Part shown: positions 17,558 through 24,658 of the stretch, one piece after another
Numbering within the stretch: the stretch's first letter is position 1
Layout: each line of letters starts with the position of its first letter
Source: Moraxellaceae bacterium
GTDB lineage: Bacteria; Pseudomonadota; Gammaproteobacteria; Pseudomonadales; Moraxellaceae
Length of the DNA: 44,676 nucleotides
Direction: 5' to 3'
NCBI GenBank assembly: GCA_029267635.1
Contig: JAJUIK010000018.1
Span: 1 to 44,676 of the forward strand
Position numbers and translations under genes: made by a program
The notes under the pieces: model-generated
Database searches by the model: none
The model's input: the letters and a program-made list of their open reading frames with translations, nothing else
What the model was told of the DNA's origin: nothing

Positions 17558-18691
17558 ATGCGTAAAGTAAGTGTTTTAATTGCTTTTGGGACTCGACCAG
17601 AGGCAATCAAGATGGCGCCAGTGGTAAAGGCACTCCAAGCTGATTCTCAAATTAATGCAAAAGTTTTAGTAACTGCACAGCATCGGGAAATGCTGGATCA
17701 AGTATTAAATGTGTTTGATATTAAACCTGATTTTGATTTAGATCTTATGATGCCAAATCAAACGTTAAGTCAGTTATCTGCACGTATACTGGAAAAAATG
17801 GATGAGGTTTATAAAGAATTTCATCCAGATATCGTGCTAGTACATGGTGATACCTTAACTGCCTTTGTTGTGGCTCAATCAGCATTTTATAATCAAATAG
17901 ACGTAGGGCATGTAGAGGCTGGTTTACGAACTTATAATTTAAAATCTCCATGGCCTGAGGAAGGAAATCGACAGCTTATTTCTCGTATCGCTCGATTGCA
18001 TTTTGCACCAACAGAGATTTCTAAGCAGTGTTTAATCAATGAGGGATTAGCTCAAGATAATATTTATGTAACTGGTAATACAGTAATAGATGCATTATTA
18101 AGTGTCGCACATCAAGATAGCTTACCATTTCCGAAGCTTTCAGATGAGTTGAAATTAGATCTTGATTCAATTTCAAAAATGGTATTGATTACTGGTCATC
18201 GTAGGGAAAATTTTGGTGAAGGTTTTAAAAATATTTGCTTAGCATTAAAGCAATTAGCAGAAAAAAATCCGACTGTGAAATTTATATATCCAGTTCATTT
18301 GAATCCAAATGTTAGGAATGTTGTAAATAGTTTCTTGTTGAATGTTAAAAATATTATCTTGATTCCGCCGCAATCTTATTTAGAGTTTGTGAATTTAATG
18401 AAACATAGTTATCTCATCTTAACTGATTCAGGTGGCATACAAGAAGAAGCTCCAAGTTTAGGAGTTCCAGTACTTGTAATGAGGGATACTACAGAACGTC
18501 CCGAAGCTGTTGCTGCTGGAACAGTTAAACTAGTTGGTACCGATCAAATGAGTATTGTATCGAATGTGCAATCGTTATTAGATGACACAGAATTATATCG
18601 CTCAATGTCTGAAGCAAGTAATCCTTATGGTGATGGAAAGACTTCGGAGAAAATATTGAAAGTAATAAAAGATTTTTATTTCGGTGGTTAA
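17558..18691 (+). CDS. wecB: UDP-N-acetylglucosamine 2-epimerase (non-hydrolysing)
   Basis: The enzyme interconverts UDP-GlcNAc and UDP-ManNAc in the cytoplasm. I start it at ATG 17558 (MRKVSVLIAFGTRPEAIKMA), giving 377 residues, the family length; the open frame runs further upstream into the previous gene. Signature blocks are HGDTLTAF, GHVEAGLRTYNLKSPWPEEG, ITGHRRENFGEG, and TDSGGIQEEAPSLGVPVLVM with RDTTERPEA. Being in the OC locus, it suggests that ManNAc or a derivative such as ManNAcA enters the LOS, although no UDP-ManNAc dehydrogenase is nearby. It is the last forward gene and converges on the reverse cluster with a 50-base gap. Confidence 0.93.
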   Translation: MRKVSVLIAFGTRPEAIKMAPVVKALQADSQINAKVLVTAQHREMLDQVLNVFDIKPDFDLDLMMPNQTLSQLSARILEKMDEVYKEFHPDIVLVHGDTLTAFVVAQSAFYNQIDVGHVEAGLRTYNLKSPWPEEGNRQLISRIARLHFAPTEISKQCLINEGLAQDNIYVTGNTVIDALLSVAHQDSLPFPKLSDELKLDLDSISKMVLITGHRRENFGEGFKNICLALKQLAEKNPTVKFIYPVHLNPNVRNVVNSFLLNVKNIILIPPQSYLEFVNLMKHSYLILTDSGGIQEEAPSLGVPVLVMRDTTERPEAVAAGTVKLVGTDQMSIVSNVQSLLDDTELYRSMSEASNPYGDGKTSEKILKVIKDFYFGG

Positions 18692-18741
18692 GTTTGAATA
18701 GGTTCGGCTAAATAATCACCAATTTTGTAGACAGAGAGCGT

Positions 18742-19746
18742 TCACATTTGAAAATCTTTAAGTAAATACTTAGTCAGTTTTGATCTAAAATTACGTCTAA
18801 CTATAGATAATGGAATTAACGTTACAAGATATTTTGCTAATTTTTTACGTTTTTTTGCCCATTTAAGTTTACGATCTATTTTATTTCGACTTACATCTAT
18901 CTCTGGTACTTCATGTAAATAATTAACATATTTTTTGTAAAGTTTTTGCCACTCAACATGAGTTATTACATTATTAAAATCATTTTCTGAAAATAGCCGT
19001 AACTTTTTTGGCGGTATAAGGTTATATTGTTCATATTCCAAATAAATAAAATTGGAAACAATATAACGCTCTGTATCTTCTACAATATGATCGTTACAAT
19101 CCCGTTGATGATCACATTGAATATATTTACCATTATTACGTAAACAATTTATCCATAAATATTGTTCTGGCAGATATCTGCACATAAGAGCTTTTTTAAA
19201 CTGATAATAATGAGCTTCTTCTTTTGGCATAAGTGGAATATCGAAAAGATTCAGTAAATCTTTACGTAGACCAAAAAAAGCAATGTCTGATGGATGGAAA
19301 GGAAAAGGACTTTCCTTTGTACGAGGGTCACGAGAAAAAAATACTGATGCTAATATTTTTTTCTCAAAAATTTTATACTTTGGGTCTGATTCTGAAAATT
19401 TATTAAAATATTTAATAAAATCAGATCCATTTATAACAAAATCAGAGCGTAATTTAAAGGCATACTTTCGTGTTGCGATCTTTAATCCGTTAAGCGTTGT
19501 TTTTATTTGTCGATTTATATTATTTATTTTTGACTTTTTTGTATTTGAATAATAATAAAATCCAGGATCTTCAATTAAAGCACATTGATCATAATCAAGT
19601 CCTGTTGTATCTGTACCTGTATAAGATACTAAAACAATTTCTGCATCAGGAAAGAATAGTCTAATGTTTTTTGTAGTTTGCTGATATATTTCAGATTTCA
19701 ACTCTCCCTGAATAATAAATGAAATATCTTTAGTATCTATATTCAT
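18742..19746 (-). CDS. WavE-like LPS synthesis protein
   Basis: This 334-residue protein begins MNIDTKDISFIIQGELKSEI and carries VLVSYTGTDT, YAFKLRSDFVING and PFHPSDIAFFGLR. These are the features of the WavE family, named from the Vibrio cholerae core-oligosaccharide cluster and probably glycosyltransferase-like (the 'L-R-S-D' block resembles a GT-A D-x-D site). The C-terminal 50 residues are strongly basic (KLKWAKKRKKLAKYL), suited to membrane binding. It is the last gene of the seven-gene reverse operon and starts one base after the cupin stop. The chemistry is not established for the family. It may be the transferase that attaches the product of this operon. Confidence 0.75.
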   Translation of the reverse strand: MNIDTKDISFIIQGELKSEIYQQTTKNIRLFFPDAEIVLVSYTGTDTTGLDYDQCALIEDPGFYYYSNTKKSKINNINRQIKTTLNGLKIATRKYAFKLRSDFVINGSDFIKYFNKFSESDPKYKIFEKKILASVFFSRDPRTKESPFPFHPSDIAFFGLRKDLLNLFDIPLMPKEEAHYYQFKKALMCRYLPEQYLWINCLRNNGKYIQCDHQRDCNDHIVEDTERYIVSNFIYLEYEQYNLIPPKKLRLFSENDFNNVITHVEWQKLYKKYVNYLHEVPEIDVSRNKIDRKLKWAKKRKKLAKYLVTLIPLSIVRRNFRSKLTKYLLKDFQM

Positions 19747-19747
19747 C

Positions 19748-20086
19748 TCATTTCTTCTTATTCTTTGTTAAATATTTGTCATTATTTACACCAGGAATTT
19801 TAACAACTACATTTATGGTGCCATCTTCCAAACATTCAAAATCTGTATCTTCATTTGGTTGCATGACAATAATATCTCCAGCTTTATATTCGATACCATT
19901 CATTTTGACACGTCCCGTTATAATGACGGTATACTCAGTCGCAATTTTATGATAATGGGACTCTTCATATTCACCTTTCTTATAATGTTTAACTGCAACT
20001 TCACAGTCATTAGTCTTAAATAGTGATGGATCAAAATTTCCAATAAACCATCCGCCTTTCATATCTAATAAACTGCTAATTATCAT
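19748..20086 (-). CDS. Small cupin-domain protein
   Basis: The protein has about 112 residues. I choose the ATG at 20086 (MIISSLLDMKGGWFIG) because it forms an ATGA overlap with the upstream gene; the open frame reaches 20095. The cupin core is clear: EESHYHKIATEYTVIITGRV, then YKAGDIIVMQPNEDTDFECL. The first block keeps H-x-H and a Glu-like metal-ligand arrangement. Single-domain cupins in polysaccharide loci are often sugar-nucleotide isomerases or epimerases, or bind a small ligand. The sequence does not look like RmlC or FdtA. A role in the sugar- or polyol-nucleotide chemistry of this operon is inference. Confidence 0.7.
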   Translation of the reverse strand: MIISSLLDMKGGWFIGNFDPSLFKTNDCEVAVKHYKKGEYEESHYHKIATEYTVIITGRVKMNGIEYKAGDIIVMQPNEDTDFECLEDGTINVVVKIPGVNNDKYLTKNKKK

Positions 20087-20817
20087 TTTGAACACCTTTT
20101 ATCATTAATTTCAAATAAATACTCTGCCATTTGTTGTTCGGTTTTTAGTGGATGAAATTTATCATTATGTATCTTATGTAAAACTATTTTTTTCTGTTTT
20201 AAAATCATTTCATTCAGTGTTTGACTAATGAAAAAATGGCCTTGAACTAAATTATCCTTACGAATAACTTCTTTAGCGCATTCCACAAAGTCTTTACCGT
20301 GTTTGAAATAATAAAAAGATACTAATGCATTTTTACTTATTGGCATTTTCTCTGAAAATTCCAAAACATCTCCATCTCTACTTGTCTTTACAAATGAATA
20401 ACGTGGATGGATCGAAGTAAATGATACAACACCTGCATCAGAATTCATTTCACGAAATTTATTAACAATATGAAGGCAATCTTCATCCATAAAATCATCA
20501 ATTGCCATAAGGATTAGTTCTGAGTCAGTATCTATATACTCAGCAGCTAATAAAGCTGAACAGATAGCACCTTTAGTTTGTGCTCTTATGGGAATAATTA
20601 TAGAAGCAGGATCAATCTGCTTTATTACAGAGCTGATGTAAAATTTTTTTATTTCAGCCTCATGAACACAAAATAATAATTGTTGCGGCTTTATTTTTTG
20701 AGTGTACTCAACCTGCTGCTCTAAAATGGTTTTTTCATTGATTTCGGTCATATATAGTGGATATTGTTCTTTATTCTTATCTGCACGCATACCGCCCATT
20801 AGAAACATTATATTCAT
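20083..20817 (-). CDS. Nucleotidyltransferase-like protein with degenerate signature
   Basis: This 244-residue protein has the fold pattern of sugar-nucleotide pyrophosphorylases. It begins MNIMFLMGGMRADKNKEQYP, has LLFCVHEAEIKKFY, then GAICSALLAAEYID and LILMAIDDFMDEDCLHIV, and later GVVSFTSIHPRYSF. The glycine-rich loop, normally 'G-x-G-x-R...P-K-P', is replaced by GGMRADKNKEQYPLYM, losing the second glycine and the catalytic lysine. The downstream acidic IDDFMDED remains. It pairs with a canonical relative (22067-22828) in the same operon, so it may be a regulatory or specialised partner rather than a standard pyrophosphorylase. Its ATG shares one base with the stop of the HAD gene. Confidence 0.65.
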   Translation of the reverse strand: MNIMFLMGGMRADKNKEQYPLYMTEINEKTILEQQVEYTQKIKPQQLLFCVHEAEIKKFYISSVIKQIDPASIIIPIRAQTKGAICSALLAAEYIDTDSELILMAIDDFMDEDCLHIVNKFREMNSDAGVVSFTSIHPRYSFVKTSRDGDVLEFSEKMPISKNALVSFYYFKHGKDFVECAKEVIRKDNLVQGHFFISQTLNEMILKQKKIVLHKIHNDKFHPLKTEQQMAEYLFEINDKRCSK

Positions 20818-21449
20818 TATATGTCACCTTCAATTTGAGCAATCCGGTTTTTAATATGTTCGTAATTTACATCTTCAACAGCGGCAATAGTCAATAAATG
20901 TCCACCACTTGCCAATGCAGCCTTAATTCCATTTTCATTGTCTTCACAAATTAAACATTCATCAGGACTTAATCCCATTTTTTTCATGGCTGTTAAATAT
21001 ATTTCAGGGTCTGGTTTAGCATTCTTCACATCTTGATTTGATACAATAAATTCTAAATATTGCGTCAATTTTGCATAATCCATCATCATTTCAATTGTCA
21101 GACGAATAGAATTTGAGCAAACAGCAATTCGATAGCCTTCTGCTTTTAGTTTCATTAATGCAAATTCGTGGTTAAAGCGAGGACGGCATTGTTCTTGAAT
21201 AATCTGTATCGTATATTGTTGCTTCATTTCATTTATGAACTTGTGTAACTTATTTGGTAACCCCTTTTCAATAGTCAGTTTTTTTAATTTCACGGATGTA
21301 GGTAAACCATCATAAGTTGAAAGATGTTCAGTTCGTGTAATTTCATAGCCAAACAAAGCTAATGCTCTGTTTAAAGCTTCATAATGCCAATCTTTAGCAT
21401 CGATTAAAACACCATCCATATCGAATAAAATGGCTTTAATTTTAGACAC
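20817..21449 (-). CDS. HAD-superfamily phosphatase, beta-phosphoglucomutase-like
   Basis: The 210-residue protein has all four HAD motifs: ILFDMDGVLIDAKDWHYEAL (nucleophile Asp and acid-base Asp), VCSNS (motif II), KPDPEIYLTAMKKMGL (motif III Lys) and CLICEDNENGIKAAL (motif IV). A helical cap lies between motifs I and II, as in subclass IA enzymes such as beta-phosphoglucomutase and many sugar or polyol phosphatases. It starts with GTG 21449, which overlaps the stop of the preceding gene. In this operon it likely removes a phosphate from, or isomerises, the small molecule that is later nucleotide-activated. Substrate unknown. Confidence 0.85.
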   Translation of the reverse strand: MSKIKAILFDMDGVLIDAKDWHYEALNRALALFGYEITRTEHLSTYDGLPTSVKLKKLTIEKGLPNKLHKFINEMKQQYTIQIIQEQCRPRFNHEFALMKLKAEGYRIAVCSNSIRLTIEMMMDYAKLTQYLEFIVSNQDVKNAKPDPEIYLTAMKKMGLSPDECLICEDNENGIKAALASGGHLLTIAAVEDVNYEHIKNRIAQIEGDI

Positions 21450-22065
21450 GGAAATATTCCTTTGCTTTTTCAGGATAATCAGTACAAATCATAAGATTTT
21501 GTGAGCTAAGGCTTTTGCAATGCTTAATCATCTCCCATTGCAAATCCGCACTTCGATTATGCAAATCTGCTGATACAATACAAACTGATTTACCCTTTTG
21601 AATCCAAGCATCTATAGTGTCTGTTCCATACCAATCAGAATTAAAAGAATCCAGCCAAACACCAGCAACTTTATCTACTAAAACAGGAGTCGGTAATATG
21701 TCTGAAAGTCCTGTAAATACTACCGCCTCTTTTTTTATTTGGACAACCATATCTGGAACAGACATATCAAAATTAAAATAATTAGTATGGTTATACTTAG
21801 CTAATAATTCTAAAATTACATCAACTAAACCATCTGCTTTAATATTGAGAGCTAGAGGTAAATTACGTCCATCCATAATTTTCAATATTTCTTCAAATGA
21901 CATTTCCCCACCTTTAGGCATATCATGAGAAATAACGATTTCTCCCCCAAAATCACGCAAATCAGTTTCTGTTCCAAATCCCAAATCAAAAGATCTTTCG
22001 AAAGCAATCCGTTGGTTACGCTCTGTTAAATTTTTCCAATATCCGCGATGTGATAAAATTATCAT
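21442..22065 (-). CDS. Glycerophosphodiester phosphodiesterase-like protein
   Basis: I start this 207-residue protein at ATG 22065 (MIILSHRGYWKNLTERNQRI), one base after the stop of the upstream gene. The GDPD signature is visible: H-R-G near the start, IAFERSFDLGFGTETDLRD (metal-binding E-x-D), ISHD, LALNIKADG, and a closing CTDYPEKAKEY. GDPD enzymes cut glycerophosphodiesters to glycerol 3-phosphate and an alcohol. There is no signal peptide, so it acts in the cytoplasm. The usual 'E-I-K' motif reads N-I-K, so activity may differ from the standard enzyme. Placed between a nucleotidyltransferase and a phosphatase, it could supply or process a phospho-polyol for the LOS. Confidence 0.8.
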   Translation of the reverse strand: MIILSHRGYWKNLTERNQRIAFERSFDLGFGTETDLRDFGGEIVISHDMPKGGEMSFEEILKIMDGRNLPLALNIKADGLVDVILELLAKYNHTNYFNFDMSVPDMVVQIKKEAVVFTGLSDILPTPVLVDKVAGVWLDSFNSDWYGTDTIDAWIQKGKSVCIVSADLHNRSADLQWEMIKHCKSLSSQNLMICTDYPEKAKEYFRV

Positions 22066-22066
22066 T

Positions 22067-22828
22067 TTAATAACTATTCCCATTTTTTATTTTTTGTGAA
22101 ATTGGATGCTTCAAAAAAAAATCTAAATCACTTGGTATTCCAAGACCATACATGCCGTCATATTCCGATCCAATTGGATAAATACCAATTTTATGACCTT
22201 CTTTGATAAGATAGTTATAGCAAGGACAAGTATAGAACTCATTATTAACACGGATATTATCAGCAATCATCTGCTCAGCTGAACGGACTAAATCGCTACC
22301 TTTTTTAAAGTTGAAGATGCCAACTGTTGCATCTGAAGATATAACTTTTTTTTCAGCTGTTTCAATAACTAGACCTTTTTCATTAGTTCTTGCATAAGAC
22401 CATTTAGGGTCTTGCGATTTCATAGTCATAATCATGCCATCTAAATTATTAGAATACATAGCATCTAAATATTCATTGATATCAAAGTCAATATATTGAT
22501 CACTATTCGCATTCATAAGAGGTTCATTATTATTAAAAAATTTTTTAGCAATTAGTGCAGTACAAACTTGGCCTTCCGTTATACCTTGAATACCGATAAC
22601 TTCTACATTCTTAGCATACGATTTTAATTGTGGTAGCAAATTATACTTATCAATGTGTTCCTGTTGAGCAACAAAAATAAAGCGGTGTTCTATTTTGGGA
22701 GTAAGATTATCAACTACAACCTTTATCATAGGGGTGCCGTGAACATCAATAAGTGGCTTAGGTAAGACATATCCTGCATTTGCAAATCTACTGCCACGAC
22801 CAGCCATAGGTAATACTATATTTAACAT
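22067..22828 (-). CDS. Sugar- or polyol-phosphate nucleotidyltransferase
   Basis: The 253-residue protein is a canonical NTP transferase (LicC/GlmU-N/RfbA superfamily). It starts MLNIVLPMAGRGSRFANAGY and continues VLPKPLIDVHGTPMI, so the glycine-rich loop and P-K-P lysine are intact. NSDQYIDFDINEY, GMIMTMKSQDPKWSY and TVGIFNFKKGSDL follow the family order. It would condense an NTP (CTP in related small enzymes, but this is not readable here) with a phosphorylated compound, releasing pyrophosphate. There is no acyltransferase or other C-terminal domain. It begins 15 bases after the glycosyltransferase-like gene and its stop is one base before the next start. Confidence 0.82.
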   Translation of the reverse strand: MLNIVLPMAGRGSRFANAGYVLPKPLIDVHGTPMIKVVVDNLTPKIEHRFIFVAQQEHIDKYNLLPQLKSYAKNVEVIGIQGITEGQVCTALIAKKFFNNNEPLMNANSDQYIDFDINEYLDAMYSNNLDGMIMTMKSQDPKWSYARTNEKGLVIETAEKKVISSDATVGIFNFKKGSDLVRSAEQMIADNIRVNNEFYTCPCYNYLIKEGHKIGIYPIGSEYDGMYGLGIPSDLDFFLKHPISQKIKNGNSY

Positions 22829-22843
22829 ATCGAGCCCCTTTTT

Positions 22844-23791
22844 TTAACTATCCTTAACACTATGCGAAGTATGCCCAATTGCTAGATCTATAGTAAAGAT
22901 TCCAAATAATTTAAATTGGATACTTAGTATTTGATATATCATTAATGGAAAGATCCGAAGAAAAATTTTTCCTCTTCTTACTCGCAAACTAATTATCCTT
23001 CTCCGGAATTTTACAACTTGTATACTTCGTAAAATTTCCCAGTCTTTATTCATTATAAAATTTTCAATTCTGTAGGGTGTAAACCCTCTTTTTTTGACAA
23101 ACTTAATAAGACTTAATTCTGGAGCATAATCAATGACCATATTTGGTTTTAGATCACTTATGGCTAATGCGTTATTTTTTATAATATCAATTATCGTTTC
23201 AGGAGTTGCAAAAAAACAAAGGTCAACTCCTCCTAAATTTTTAAAATCTGAATCTGATATTTGTCCTATAGGATGTGCAAAAGTAAAAAATCCATTTTCA
23301 ATTTCATTTGAAGATGCTTTTTGTAAAATTTGGTCAATTTTTAATGGTTTTCTCAATAAAATATCAGGCCTAATAAATAAAATATAATCATATGTGACCT
23401 GATTAATTTTAGCATATTCTTCACATTCGCTTAAAGATTGGCGCATACTATGAAGTACAGCATTTATTCCAAATAAGCTAATTTTAGTTTCTTTGTCTGT
23501 ATTACTTTTTTTTATAGTGATAAAACCCAAGTCTTTTGGACGTTGCTCCTCTATTTTAATACCTTTAAAAGCACCATAAGTGTTAATAACTTTTTCCTTA
23601 TTAGTTAGACCATCTTCTTTTTTATAATTATGCCAAGTTTGTGTGTTGTGATCAATTGTGGTCCATGTGTGCATAAAAAGATCACAATCATAATATTGCA
23701 ATAAATTACGTTTTAATGATTTTGCACATTTTTTATAAGAACGTAGATGTCCGAAGAAGCAAATTGCAATTTTTAGCTTTCTTTTATCCAT
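22844..23791 (-). CDS. Putative LOS/capsule glycosyltransferase-like protein
   Basis: This is the first gene of the reverse operon. I start it at ATG 23791 (MDKRKLKIAICFFGHLRSYK), with a GAGTGG ribosome-binding-like sequence upstream; the frame reaches a GTG at 23800. It has about 315 residues. The N-terminal CFFGHLRSYKKC, then FMHTWTTID, and YILFIRPDILLRKPL are typical of a poorly characterised transferase-like family seen in surface-polysaccharide loci. The 'R-P-D' block may act as a GT-A metal site. A basic C-terminal helix region (RRRIISLRVRRGKIFLRIF) may sit on the membrane. Function is unproven. Confidence 0.6.
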   Translation of the reverse strand: MDKRKLKIAICFFGHLRSYKKCAKSLKRNLLQYYDCDLFMHTWTTIDHNTQTWHNYKKEDGLTNKEKVINTYGAFKGIKIEEQRPKDLGFITIKKSNTDKETKISLFGINAVLHSMRQSLSECEEYAKINQVTYDYILFIRPDILLRKPLKIDQILQKASSNEIENGFFTFAHPIGQISDSDFKNLGGVDLCFFATPETIIDIIKNNALAISDLKPNMVIDYAPELSLIKFVKKRGFTPYRIENFIMNKDWEILRSIQVVKFRRRIISLRVRRGKIFLRIFPLMIYQILSIQFKLFGIFTIDLAIGHTSHSVKDS

Positions 23792-23800
23792 AAGTACCAC

Positions 23801-24327
23801 TCTATTAAATCAATAAGAGATTTTTCTATAAACAAAAATTGTATTTTCTGATTAAATAAAGCATTCGAAATGCAATAAATACCCCCGAAATAGTCTATTT
23901 TTGAGACAGACAATGCTTGTCGCCTAAAAATGACGGGGGTTAATCTAACATGAAATGTTTTATAAATCCTAGTCTCTTTTGCGCAATGATTTAAAATTTT
24001 GATTATATTTCAAGCACTAAAATTTAAGTAAGAACTGGATATTTCGGATTTTTAAGTCAGTCAATTTATTGAATATAAAATAGTAATTTGGCAATCCCCT
24101 CCATAAATAACCGAAGTTAAAAATAGGGGATAAGCAGCCCTTAGAGTAGGCTTCCCTTTATTGGCTTAATGTGGTCTTCTATAGTTATAATAGCACAACC
24201 AATTCATTGTATTGAATAGCTACCATTTTTAAAAGACTCTAATATCGAGATCTGTAATAGCTTCCAATTAAAACGGACAGTTGATGAGCTAATTTGGACT
24301 GTTACCACTCTCCTAGACAAATATCGT
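23801..24327. other. Intergenic stretch between the outer-core locus and the small membrane protein
   Basis: No gene is seen in 527 A+T-rich bases. It must hold the promoter of the reverse outer-core operon. Two imperfect stem-loops stand out: ACCCCCG...CGGGGGT (23881-23940, listed separately) and ATCCCCT (24094-24100) with AGGGGAT (24125-24131). The stretch may contain decayed insertion-sequence DNA, but I cannot name an element. Confidence 0.5.
23881..23940. repeat. Imperfect 60-base stem-loop with nested hairpin
   Basis: ACCCCCG (23881-23887) pairs exactly with CGGGGGT (23934-23940). In the middle, GACAA-TGC-TTGTC (23909-23921) forms a second hairpin, and CTATTTTTGAG / CTAAAAATGA partly pair between them. 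It lies about 90-150 bases upstream of the first gene of the reverse operon, so it may act on the leader RNA or be a remnant of a mobile element. Confidence 0.55.
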
Positions 24328-24558
24328 CTATCGTCTATCCTTATTACCCTTCAACGCCATATAAAGCAACCCTACCATCACCATCCAGGCACCGCCAAAA
24401 GAACTCACGCAGAAGGTAAGAATACGTTCACCTTTGGTCATGGGCCACCAATTGCCATTGAGTGCCATGGTCACAAATGCCCATTGCAGAATACCCACAA
24501 CGATTAACACAATTGCACGACGACGGACTTCAGGACGCATAGCCATAAGGTTGCTCAC
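24328..24558 (-). CDS. Small two-span membrane protein
   Basis: This 76-residue protein has two hydrophobic segments (AIVLIVVGILQWAFVTMAL and CVSSFGGAWMVMVGLLYMAL) and a basic C-terminal tail (KGNKDRR). I do not know a function. Codon use resembles core genes rather than the A+T-rich outer-core genes, so it marks the return to conserved chromosome. It lies downstream of aspS in the same direction, beyond the aspS terminator. Confidence 0.7.
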   Translation of the reverse strand: MSNLMAMRPEVRRRAIVLIVVGILQWAFVTMALNGNWWPMTKGERILTFCVSSFGGAWMVMVGLLYMALKGNKDRR

Positions 24559-24616
24559 AGCACAATAAAAAATTGAAGGCTATTATGCCACTCTCGGCGT
24601 GTGATCTCAACGCAAT

Positions 24617-24643
24617 AAAAAACCTGCACAAGGCAGGTTTTTT
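24617..24643 (-). terminator. Terminator of aspS
   Basis: AAAAAACCTGC (24617-24627) pairs with GCAGGTTTTTT (24633-24643) around CACAAG. Flanking A- and T-runs make it work in either direction; it directly follows the aspS stop. Confidence 0.9.
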
Positions 24644-24658
24644 AACGCAAAGTAAAAA

